Assembly: GCA_965222695.1 (NCBI GenBank)
Contig: OZ244967.1
Location: forward strand, 2,356,001-2,420,000
Length of the DNA: 64,000 bases
Source of the DNA: UBA7957 sp965222695
Lineage (GTDB): Bacteria; Pseudomonadota; Gammaproteobacteria; Granulosicoccales; Granulosicoccaceae
Direction: 5' to 3'
The notes beneath the pieces were generated by a model. That model worked only from the letters and a program-made list of their open reading frames with translations. It had not been told where the DNA came from and made no database searches. Each line of letters starts with the position of its first letter. Position 1 is the first letter of the stretch. Below, piece after piece: positions 17,992 through 25,257 of the stretch. The position numbers and the translations under genes were made by a program.

Positions 17992-19389
17992 TTAGAGTTT
18001 TTCTGACTGGTTTTTCTGATAAAAACTCTGGAATCGCCGATTCAGTCTTTCAGGGCTATGAAGAACGGATCTCGATGCTTGATCTTCAATTTCCGCGGAT
18101 CGTAAGGAGCGTCTAACAATATCATCAATTATCGAAAGCATTGTTGACTGGATCACAGGATTAAATATATCGTTATGCCCGCTCATGATCTTTTTATCGG
18201 TTTTGATAAAAAACAGTGGATAATTTTCTGGCAGTGGGCCTATCGACGGATACCCTGATAACATAGTCAAACCTTTCGGTTTGCAAGCGTCAGGGTTGGT
18301 GTCACAAGCGTAAAGGCTTATGCTTGGTTCAGAATTTGAAATATCCGCAGTAAGACGGTGAGTCAGAAAAGGCGCAAAATTTCCCATCGTGGTTGAGTCC
18401 AGATGTTCTTCCTTTAACATGAGTTCCTTTCCTGATTTGCGGTCTTTGTAGTATTGCCTTTCCAAATCATTTTGGCGCCATGTAAAAAATAACCCTAAAG
18501 TCTGTCCGATCGGAAACGCACCGTGGGTCGCCCAGTCACTATCACTGCTGATAGAAATAAACAGAGGATTTTGGTTAGGTTTGTATTTTCGGCTAATAGC
18601 CACTTCTACTAAATTTAGCACCTGATTGGCTTCGATTGCAGGGTTCAGTACGATTACCGCGTCGCCTATTCCTGCAATTTCATCAGCTTCACTTTGTAAA
18701 TCGGAAGCTACAAGTTTGTTTGCCAGTACTTCAGAAAGCGCACTGGTCACAATCGCTCCACCAAAGCTGTGCCCTACCACTACTAGCACATTTAATGTGT
18801 TTGATTTTGTACCTGACCTTGTCTGTACTATAGATTGGTCAATACTATCTAGCTCAAGCAGTAGTTTAGTGACCCCACCCCTACCCACTTCTTCTGCTAC
18901 TGCTTTTCTTTCCCAAAAGGTGATGGTATCCAGGTACGGAATAGTGACACTCGCACCTCTCCAACCCACATATAAGCCTACTAGACGACGGCCCAAAAGC
19001 AGAGATTTATCTTTGGATAGGTTTGCCAGGTTATTTTTAAAGCTTATTAGGTTTTCATCGTTTTCATCCGCATTGTGTTTCCAGCCATGTATAAACGTGA
19101 CTAACACGATTCCTTGGCTAGTAGCATGGCTTCTGATTTTGTCGAGCATTTTTCTTATGCGCTGCTCACTAAAAGCATTGCCTCGTTCGGTGAATTCAGC
19201 AAACGCCAGGTCAAAATTCGGATATTGCTGATAGTAACTTTGCGTACAATTGTTATTTTGGTCATCCAAGTTATTTTCTTTTGCGCAATTTCCAGAAATC
19301 GTATTACTGGTGTGATATTCAATATCGCTGGCGCAACTAGTTAGTAAGGCAAGCAGTAAAAGTGCAGTTATTTGATATATTTGGAGCAT
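17992..19389 (-). CDS. Alpha/beta hydrolase (esterase/lipase-like) lipoprotein
   Basis: A 465-aa protein. The ATG at 19389 is preferred because GAGG lies 9 bases upstream; a TTG at 19404 is part of that ribosome site. The N-terminus is a lipoprotein signal with lipobox L-T-S-C ending at Cys19. The fold has the nucleophile elbow GHSFGG near residues 206-211, after VLVTFIHGWKH (an HGW oxyanion-type segment). A conserved His may lie in the C-terminal part (KIMSGHNDIFNP). It is probably membrane-anchored in the periplasm and acts on esters or lipids; the substrate is unknown. It is the last of the minus-strand genes of the accessory island. Confidence 0.8.
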   Translation of the reverse strand: MLQIYQITALLLLALLTSCASDIEYHTSNTISGNCAKENNLDDQNNNCTQSYYQQYPNFDLAFAEFTERGNAFSEQRIRKMLDKIRSHATSQGIVLVTFIHGWKHNADENDENLISFKNNLANLSKDKSLLLGRRLVGLYVGWRGASVTIPYLDTITFWERKAVAEEVGRGGVTKLLLELDSIDQSIVQTRSGTKSNTLNVLVVVGHSFGGAIVTSALSEVLANKLVASDLQSEADEIAGIGDAVIVLNPAIEANQVLNLVEVAISRKYKPNQNPLFISISSDSDWATHGAFPIGQTLGLFFTWRQNDLERQYYKDRKSGKELMLKEEHLDSTTMGNFAPFLTHRLTADISNSEPSISLYACDTNPDACKPKGLTMLSGYPSIGPLPENYPLFFIKTDKKIMSGHNDIFNPVIQSTMLSIIDDIVRRSLRSAEIEDQASRSVLHSPERLNRRFQSFYQKNQSEKL

Positions 19390-19775
19390 TGTCTGGTTCC
19401 TCAAATCAATTTGACCAATAATTTACATTCACTGTTTTGCCAATTTGCCATCTTGTAAAACTTGAATCTCAATCATAAGATGTGCTGTCAGGCGCTTAAA
19501 ATCAGTAATCGATAGTTGCCTCGATTCAAGTATCTAGTTAAATCGCAGTTCTTCCGAAAGAATCGTGTAAATAATTTGTCAATTCATAAATGATAAGTGG
19601 TAGCTCTATGTAAATAACAATGCAGATCTTCCTAATTTGCAAAAAAGGGGTAAGTGTGAGAGTCTGCAGTGTATAGGGTATTTGTAAGCTGTAGTAGTTC
19701 ATACTCAATTTGAGAGTTACCAGGATTAATGAAGTGACTACCAGACTGAGTTAGAACTATTACAGTTATATCGCC
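19390..19775. other. AT-rich intergenic stretch, no gene seen
   Basis: About 385 bases between the astacin-like gene and the esterase gene. I see no open frame of note and no RNA gene. Bases 19399-19413 hold a 15-base leader element shared with the astacin-like gene. Confidence 0.6.
19399..19413 (-). promoter_or_regulatory. Shared leader element CAAATTGATTTGAGG (copy 1)
   Basis: Read on the minus strand, it ends exactly 9 bases before the ATG of the esterase lipoprotein and includes its GAGG ribosome site. A copy with one mismatch (CAAATTGTTTTGAGG) stands at the same distance before the astacin-like protease gene. Confidence 0.5.
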
Positions 19776-20951
19776 CTAAATCATTATCACTCCAGTGTCG
19801 CCACTTGCATAGATTGAATACAATCGTACCCTAAGAACATAATTTCTACCTTGCTGTAATCGAACAGTTATTTTTGAATTAGTGCTAAGCCCGCTATCAT
19901 CATCGGCCGCTACTTTTCGTAACTCTCCATCCACATCTTCAAACAAAACCATCACCGTATCCGAACGACCAACGGTTTGTATTGTATAATCGTCCGAAGC
20001 GGTAGGCTTTATATTGAAATTATGCTGTTCAGCGGGTTCTAATTTCAATTTTTTAAATTCAAGACGAGATAGCGTCTCATTGTCCTGATCACCTACTTTG
20101 GGATATAAACGCCGGGCTTCGGCCAAGTCTATATCCGAAAGGCCCAATTGCGGAAACACACCATTTCTGAATTGTTCCGGTTTATCTATTAGCCCCCCGG
20201 GGATTTTGTAGTGCATAATCGAGTTAGGATCCCAATTTGATCCTTCTACGTTATTGGGATGTTCTCTTCTCAGAATATTGTGGTATACCGTTTCTCTCGG
20301 CCAATTGTTCGGAGGGCCGCTGAAAAATTCGTAAACCGCGTCCTCATTCCACACTATCCCCGTGTTTGGATTCTGATGTTCATGAGTAAATCCCAAGGCA
20401 TGCCCGATTTCGTGTACCGGCGTATCCACGCCCCTTGGATCTCTTGTTAAATCCCAACCGAAATTCATTGTTCTTTCATATTGACCAGGGATTTCGATTG
20501 AATCTCTACCGACATAAGACCAAGATCTACGGTCTTGCAAGAATCCGATACGAATTTCAGCTTCTTCTATATTTTGTGTTTCTTGAAATTTAATCCCTAT
20601 CCCTACGTCGCGCCATACGGTGAATCCCTTTCTCACCATTTCTACTTGATCACTGCCAGCGCCAAATTGGCCATTCGGGAAAAAATAATATCGCAAGATT
20701 GTTCCGGCTACCCACTTTTTTCTTAATGGCCGGATAAGTTCTTCTCTTTCTCTGGAAACATCAGTAGCGTATTCAATCTCCCTTACCCTGGGCATATCGC
20801 AATACATTTGATCTTGGTGCTCTTTTTCTTTATACCCCGCATTTTTGTTACCCGAAGACACTGAGCAATCATCTTCATGAAGTTGCTCAAGCTGATTTAC
20901 CCTATTCGATAAAGTTTCCATCCTACGCAGTAATTTTTTTTTGCATGTCAT
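19776..20951 (-). CDS. Astacin-like (M12A-type) zinc metalloprotease
   Basis: A 391-aa protein starting at the ATG 9 bases after GAGG. The zinc site HEIGHALGFTHEHQNP (first His near residue 179) is a full metzincin HExxHxxGxxH motif in astacin style. The Met-turn SIMHY follows near residue 243, with the Tyr typical of astacins. A basic, coiled-coil-like N-terminus (CKKKLLRRMETLSNRVNQLEQL) lacks a signal peptide. The C-terminal ~100 residues look like a pre-peptidase C-type beta-sandwich (DDYTIQTVGRSDTVMVLFED), usually found in secreted proteases. How it leaves the cell, if it does, is unclear. It stands in the same gene run as a subtilase and the unknown 431-aa protein. Confidence 0.88.
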   Translation of the reverse strand: MTCKKKLLRRMETLSNRVNQLEQLHEDDCSVSSGNKNAGYKEKEHQDQMYCDMPRVREIEYATDVSREREELIRPLRKKWVAGTILRYYFFPNGQFGAGSDQVEMVRKGFTVWRDVGIGIKFQETQNIEEAEIRIGFLQDRRSWSYVGRDSIEIPGQYERTMNFGWDLTRDPRGVDTPVHEIGHALGFTHEHQNPNTGIVWNEDAVYEFFSGPPNNWPRETVYHNILRREHPNNVEGSNWDPNSIMHYKIPGGLIDKPEQFRNGVFPQLGLSDIDLAEARRLYPKVGDQDNETLSRLEFKKLKLEPAEQHNFNIKPTASDDYTIQTVGRSDTVMVLFEDVDGELRKVAADDDSGLSTNSKITVRLQQGRNYVLRVRLYSIYASGDTGVIMI

Positions 20952-20960
20952 GATTTGATA

Positions 20961-20975
20961 CCTCAAAACAATTTG
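20961..20975 (-). promoter_or_regulatory. Shared leader element CAAATTGTTTTGAGG (copy 2)
   Basis: The same 15-base element (one mismatch) as at 19399-19413, also 9 bases before an ATG. It includes the GAGG ribosome site of the astacin-like gene. Confidence 0.5.
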
Positions 20976-20985
20976 GTTGATTGTA

Positions 20986-21036
20986 ATAATGCTGCTGGTT
21001 TTTGTTGCTAAGAAAAAGCCCGATTAGCAGCATAAT
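20986..21036 (-). repeat. Inverted repeat between two protease genes
   Basis: ATAATGCTGCT (20986-20996) pairs with AGCAGCATAAT (21026-21036) across a 29-base loop. It lies between the subtilase stop and the astacin-like start, and may act as an attenuator or processing site in the minus-strand transcript. Confidence 0.4.
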
Positions 21037-21046
21037 CAAGGTTTTT

Positions 21047-21799
21047 TCACAGATTTCTTGCATCAATGGTTGTAATTTTGCCTAAGGTTTCTGTTAAGCC
21101 ACAGCCGTTCGAAAAAGCCTTACAGATAAGACCAGCCGCTATAATACAGGCTTGTGAACTCCCGGTGGCTGCGGTGATTCCATATCTATTTACCGCAGGA
21201 ATATCTTTTCCGGGTAAGAACAAATCGATCTTGTCCGATTGACAACACTCGGGCAAAGGCTTAAAGGAATTGTCAGTCGCGCTGACGGATAGTGTGTTCT
21301 TCTCTCGTGCCGGGCTGAAATGTGTAAATTTGCCACGATTTCCTGCCGCGGCAATCACTACCACGCCTCTTTTTCTTGCAATAGCTATTGCCTTATTCAG
21401 TTCTCGATTTGTTTTTACGCTACCAAACGGTATAACTATAATATCGATGTTATTTTTGCATGCGGTTTGAACAGCCTTAATCATCGCCCGGGATTGCCGT
21501 TTTTTATCAGTTCCTAAAACACGACAGATAAACAGTGTGGCCGATGGAACTAAACCACAATAAAATCCTTGTTGGTCTCCAACAAGCATGGATGCACAAA
21601 TAAGCGTATGATCATTTGCATCTTCAAATCCGGATTCTTCAATGAAATCTCTGTAAAATAGAGAATTTTCTTTGAACAGAAATCCGGGTGCAAAACTGAA
21701 TTTGCTGTCCAATAGCATAATTTTTATTCCCTTTCCGTCATTCAGCATCCAGCGCTCGCGTTTGCCAAGCGAATTTAGCAACCAATTGGTAAGGTTCAT
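21047..21799 (-). CDS. Compact subtilisin-like serine protease (S8)
   Basis: A 250-aa protein, essentially a bare subtilase domain without signal peptide or propeptide. The catalytic Asp is in IKIMLLDSKF (Asp31), the His in DANDHTLICAS (His64), the oxyanion Asn in IAAAGNRGK (about residue 151) and the Ser in TGSSQACIIAAG (about Ser215). All residues needed for catalysis are present. The motifs are divergent, however: HGTH is HTLI, and GTSMAxP is GSSQACI without the Pro. It lies 32 bases after the unknown 431-aa gene, so the two are probably co-transcribed. A role in processing that neighbour is possible but unproven. Confidence 0.85.
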   Translation of the reverse strand: MNLTNWLLNSLGKRERWMLNDGKGIKIMLLDSKFSFAPGFLFKENSLFYRDFIEESGFEDANDHTLICASMLVGDQQGFYCGLVPSATLFICRVLGTDKKRQSRAMIKAVQTACKNNIDIIVIPFGSVKTNRELNKAIAIARKRGVVVIAAAGNRGKFTHFSPAREKNTLSVSATDNSFKPLPECCQSDKIDLFLPGKDIPAVNRYGITAATGSSQACIIAAGLICKAFSNGCGLTETLGKITTIDARNL

Positions 21800-21831
21800 T
21801 TTTCTACCCTACTTCTATCTACGCAAAGGAC

Positions 21832-23127
21832 TTAAGCGTAAAACCGCCAATAGTAATCAATGGTGTAGTGTCCACCATGTCCGTAGAAATGCGCTGTTCT
21901 AATACCGGATTGTGGATTCCCCCATTTGCCATTTGGATAATACCAACGGGCTCTCATACTGGGAGTAGTCACAGTTGCAGTATACATTGGAAAAATATCA
22001 TCCTTAAAGATGTCAACTATCCAACCGAAGAACTTGTCTATCACCCAAGATACGGCCTCTCCGATAACACGGCCTATGACAGCACCTGCCTGGGATGATC
22101 CTAAGAATGCACCAATGGTTTTACCCGCTGCTTCGGCTGCCTTTTTTATCAAGTCGTAAACCGCTTTTTTTACTTTCTTCCAAATTTTATCGATAGCGCC
22201 GGATAATCCGCCATGGTCTTTTTCTGCCAGCAGAAGGCTTACCTTATAGGTTTTGGGCCAGGACGACCCTTCATGCATATTAAACCAGTGATACTTCCAA
22301 TTCGGCACATATACTCGCCGATCTCCATCATCAAAACCGCCGCCGATATAGCGTTCATTTATCTTTTTTGTATCTCCGGTTTCATCGATGCTAATACCCG
22401 CCAGGGCTATCTCATCACTTCCGAATATTTCGGGATTGGTTTCATCCACGCACTTTACCCGCGAAATAAAAAAACCCATCTTGTCTGTTACTGCAAATTG
22501 CTCAAAATCATCGTCAATATATTCACCTTCTGTAAACAAATCACTGCTGGTGATTGGCCCCCATATATCGTCGGCTTTGCCATTGTGTATACCATCAATC
22601 ACTGAATCATCCGGTTGTACTTCAAGTTCGGAACTTTCAATATCAGATTCTTGCGGTAAGTGGTCTTTAGCTATGCTTTTTCGAGATTTTGCGTGGGGGA
22701 AACCCATAAGTTTAAAATCCAAATCCATCGCCGGTAACATCTCCGGTACCCGATCAAAATCCCCGACCTCCTGTAAATATCGTTCCGGAGAAAAATTACC
22801 AAGTTTCCCAAAAATGACTTTTCGAACATTTTTTTTTGTGGATACCAGTGAATTACCGATTTTTTTAATTTTAGCCTGTCTAAAATCCGGCCTGCTTTTT
22901 ATTGATTTTTGGAAAACTGTTTCTAAGCTATCACTTTTAAATCGCCTACTTAGATTGCTTGCGGATATTGCATAGCTGTATTTCATAGCACCCAGAACTT
23001 CATTTGCAACTTTTCTGACCTCTGAGTTACTTGGTGCTTTCGAACCTTCGTGTAACTGAGGTGAGGGTCTGAGCAGCTTAACAACATTCGGGTATTTAAT
23101 GGCTGCATTTATCATCTCGTTTGACAT
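21832..23127 (-). CDS. Unrecognised 431-aa protein with glycine-rich hydrophobic segment
   Basis: I do not assign a known family with confidence. The start is well supported by AGGAGA. No signal peptide is seen. The N-terminal 120 residues are basic; an acidic linker follows (near 150-190), then a domain with VKCVDETNPEIFGSDEIALAG and IGGGFDDGDRRVYVP. Residues about 330-379 form an amphipathic then glycine-rich hydrophobic stretch (KTIGAFLGSSQAGAVIGRVI) ending in FKDDIF. The C-terminal 50 residues are aromatic and His-rich (HFYGHGGHYTIDYYWRF). The glycine-rich stretch could insert in a membrane. It is first in a minus-strand run with subtilase, astacin-like and esterase genes, so it might be a secreted or pore-forming partner; this is speculation. 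Confidence 0.75.
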   Translation of the reverse strand: MSNEMINAAIKYPNVVKLLRPSPQLHEGSKAPSNSEVRKVANEVLGAMKYSYAISASNLSRRFKSDSLETVFQKSIKSRPDFRQAKIKKIGNSLVSTKKNVRKVIFGKLGNFSPERYLQEVGDFDRVPEMLPAMDLDFKLMGFPHAKSRKSIAKDHLPQESDIESSELEVQPDDSVIDGIHNGKADDIWGPITSSDLFTEGEYIDDDFEQFAVTDKMGFFISRVKCVDETNPEIFGSDEIALAGISIDETGDTKKINERYIGGGFDDGDRRVYVPNWKYHWFNMHEGSSWPKTYKVSLLLAEKDHGGLSGAIDKIWKKVKKAVYDLIKKAAEAAGKTIGAFLGSSQAGAVIGRVIGEAVSWVIDKFFGWIVDIFKDDIFPMYTATVTTPSMRARWYYPNGKWGNPQSGIRTAHFYGHGGHYTIDYYWRFYA

Positions 23128-23447
23128 TTTGAATCTCCTGCAGGTTTAACATTGAGCGAACTATAAAAATGTTCACACCACGTATTGTTCACGTCCAGTG
23201 TAAAAGGAGCGTTATTCACCAATAATATTTCTGATAGTTTTCAGTATTTTTTGCGTTATGTATGAGGTTGAAAATTTGCTTTTGAGCTCGCGTTTTGGAT
23301 ACCTGATTTTTGGTTAACTATATGAATTTTCGCGTTTCGTAATTTATTCGTAAATTAATCGTAAGTTCTTATCTAATGGCCTGTTTTTTCGCTTCTTCAG
23401 AGAATAAAATCAGGCTTCCCTTTCATTTGCCCGGATAGGTGCAAGCG
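23128..23447. other. Divergent AT-rich intergenic region
   Basis: About 320 bases between the divergent 431-aa protein gene and the PAP2-like gene. It contains the SARP-like repeat cluster at 23337-23364. No other gene is seen. Confidence 0.7.
23337..23377 (+). promoter_or_regulatory. Three TCGTAA direct repeats at 11-bp period with adjacent -10 (SARP-type site)
   Basis: TCGTAA occurs at 23337, 23348 and 23359, each exactly 11 bases apart. A -10-like TCTAAT (23372-23377, 5 of 6 to consensus) lies 6 bases after the last heptamer. SARP activators such as DnrI and ActII-ORF4 bind heptamer repeats with just this 11-bp spacing near the -10. A SARP gene lies 5-7 kb away on the same island. No good -35 is seen, as expected for a SARP-activated promoter. 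Confidence 0.65.
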
Positions 23448-24410
23448 ATGAAAAATATGAGGAAATTAGAAGATCAAGAGAAACTGGAAATTATTGACAA
23501 GGCTTCAATTGGTAAACTCCCTGACATCGATACTATGGCCGAACAGCTCATAGAAAATGGAGTTATTACAAGTGATGATCTTGATATCATTACCCATAGT
23601 CGTGCGTTTGATCGAACGATGACCATGACCATGACCATGACCATGACCATGACCATGACCATGGCAAGAGCTTCCCTGATTGAAATAGACGACTCGGATG
23701 AAATCGAAACCAGGCCGGTGACTAGGACACATGAAGGATGGACTGACTATGTATATGTTGCGCGCTTTTTGCAGCAGGAAGATGTAAAACTGCCGTTTGA
23801 AGATAGTTTACATTCGATTTCTGATTGCCATCCCCTTGTAGAATACGATGAGCACATCGATACTGAAGAAGAACTAGAGGAATTGTTCTGGAAGCAATCA
23901 CACCCGGAAAGAGAGGAACGGCTACAAGATATTATTGACCAGGAATATGATTATATTCCCACATTTCTTAATGCCCTGGGAGTCGATCATCACCAACATG
24001 CGAAAACTGTTCGTTTAATTGAAACAATGGGTTTTGTAGCCGCCGCAGTTGTTATGCCCTGGAAACTCTATTTTAAACGCCCCAGACCCTCACAACTTGA
24101 TAAAGACATAAAGCCGGCCATTCTTGTCCCCGCCCATTATTCATTCCCCAGCGGGCATGCTACACAAGCTGCATTAACGGCAAAGGCCTTAAAACACGTA
24201 ATTCCGCACTCGGTTATTCCAGCAGAACACATTAAATTTATTGCGGATGAGATAGCTGTAAATCGCGAATGGGGAGGCGTGCATTATAAATCCGATTCCG
24301 ACCATGGTAAGAAATTGGGTAAGGAAATCTGGAGGATTGGTAAAAGCAATGCATTTCTTCCTTTGCTTTCAGATGCAAAACAGGAATGGCCGGCTCCACG
24401 ATTACCATAG
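23448..24410 (+). CDS. PAP2-superfamily phosphatase / vanadium haloperoxidase-like protein
   Basis: A protein of about 320 aa starting at the ATG 23448 (a GTG at 23439 is possible; AGG stands just upstream). The three PAP2 motifs are seen: K-x6-RP in KLYFKRPRP (near 205-213), PSGH in FPSGHAT (near 234), and NREWGGVHYKSD (near 272-283), where the usual SR is NR. No membrane helices are evident, so it is a soluble acid-phosphatase or haloperoxidase type. The N-terminal 100 residues are unusual: a helical acidic region, then eight Met-Thr units encoded by a hexanucleotide repeat at residues 58-72. It leads a plus-strand run with a methyltransferase and a metzincin, and SARP-like repeats stand upstream. 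Confidence 0.85.
   Translation: MKNMRKLEDQEKLEIIDKASIGKLPDIDTMAEQLIENGVITSDDLDIITHSRAFDRTMTMTMTMTMTMTMTMARASLIEIDDSDEIETRPVTRTHEGWTDYVYVARFLQQEDVKLPFEDSLHSISDCHPLVEYDEHIDTEEELEELFWKQSHPEREERLQDIIDQEYDYIPTFLNALGVDHHQHAKTVRLIETMGFVAAAVVMPWKLYFKRPRPSQLDKDIKPAILVPAHYSFPSGHATQAALTAKALKHVIPHSVIPAEHIKFIADEIAVNREWGGVHYKSDSDHGKKLGKEIWRIGKSNAFLPLLSDAKQEWPAPRLP
23619..23663 (+). repeat. (ATGACC)7.5 hexanucleotide tandem repeat inside the PAP2-like gene
   Basis: Seven perfect ATGACC units plus a final ATG, encoding alternating Met and Thr. Because the unit is 6 bases, copy-number change keeps the reading frame and only lengthens or shortens the tract. Each unit also offers an in-frame ATG. Confidence 0.95.
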
Positions 24411-24469
24411 CTCTTATGTCCAAGAATAGAGATTAATAATACGCATTGTGAATGATTGTCGGAGGAAGC

Positions 24470-25255
24470 ATGGGATCGCTAAAAGAAAATATACATTATT
24501 ATAAGCAGTATGATTGGTCGGAGGGTGGCGCTGAATGGTCTGTACCGTGGGGAAGCACTCAATCTATGTGGGAAATATCCCTATTCCCCAGAATCGCACA
24601 TTTTTTGCCGGCCGATAGGATATTGGAAATTGGTTGTGGCTTTGGCAGACTTGCAAAAATATTGCACGCTTTCGCTAGGGAAGAGTTAGTTCTGGTGGAC
24701 ATCATGGATAAATGCGTAGAACACTGTAGCCATTTATTTTGTGATTCTGAAAGGACAAGCTGTATAAGAACCGATGGGCTTACATTGAATAAAGTACGTG
24801 ATAATAGCGTCGATTTTATATTTAGCTTTTACTCGCTTGTGGGTGCGGACAAAGAAACTCTATCTTCCTATATGAATGAGTTTAAGCGTGTACTGACCAA
24901 GAATGGGGTAGCCTTTATTCACCACTCTAACGCTGCAATGTATTGCAATCCAAAGCGTGGTCTATATTCGGATCAGCAAATTTCCCTATTAAGCACATAC
25001 CGGGATATTACTGTAGATGCAGACACTGTACGGGATCTTGCCGTTAAGAACGAGCTCACAGCAATCCGCCAGGAGTGTATTAACTGGGATATTGAGGGAG
25101 CACTCAGTGACTGCTTTTCCACCATTGTTCGAACCGACTCGTCTATGGCTTGTAGTTTGAAGACCAAGCTTAACCCAAATTTTATAGAGGAGCGTAAGTT
25201 CTCAAAAATGAGGACAATGGGTTATATAGGCTTGACAAGAGCATTGGGGATATAA
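24470..25255 (+). CDS. Class I SAM-dependent methyltransferase
   Basis: A 261-aa protein; the ATG at 24470 follows GGAGG by four bases, which decides it over the ATG at 24452. The SAM motif ILEIGCGFGRLAKIL is clear near residues 50-64, followed by ELVLVDIMDKCVEHC (acidic ribose-binding region) and VDFIFSFYSLVGADK. The family is Methyltransf_11/25-like; small-molecule substrates are usual, but nothing here fixes one. It lies 59 bases after the PAP2-like gene and two bases before the metzincin gene, so these three form one operon. Confidence 0.88.
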   Translation: MGSLKENIHYYKQYDWSEGGAEWSVPWGSTQSMWEISLFPRIAHFLPADRILEIGCGFGRLAKILHAFAREELVLVDIMDKCVEHCSHLFCDSERTSCIRTDGLTLNKVRDNSVDFIFSFYSLVGADKETLSSYMNEFKRVLTKNGVAFIHHSNAAMYCNPKRGLYSDQQISLLSTYRDITVDADTVRDLAVKNELTAIRQECINWDIEGALSDCFSTIVRTDSSMACSLKTKLNPNFIEERKFSKMRTMGYIGLTRALGI

Positions 25256-25257
25256 CC

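Noticed and set aside
17877..18116. A 79-codon open frame on the plus strand
   Set aside because: It overlaps the 3' end of the esterase gene, lacks a ribosome site and resembles nothing I know.
23619..23663. Repeat tract as a CRISPR or a phase-variable switch
   Set aside because: Units are 6 bases without spacers, and a 6-base unit cannot shift the frame, so on/off switching by slippage is not expected.
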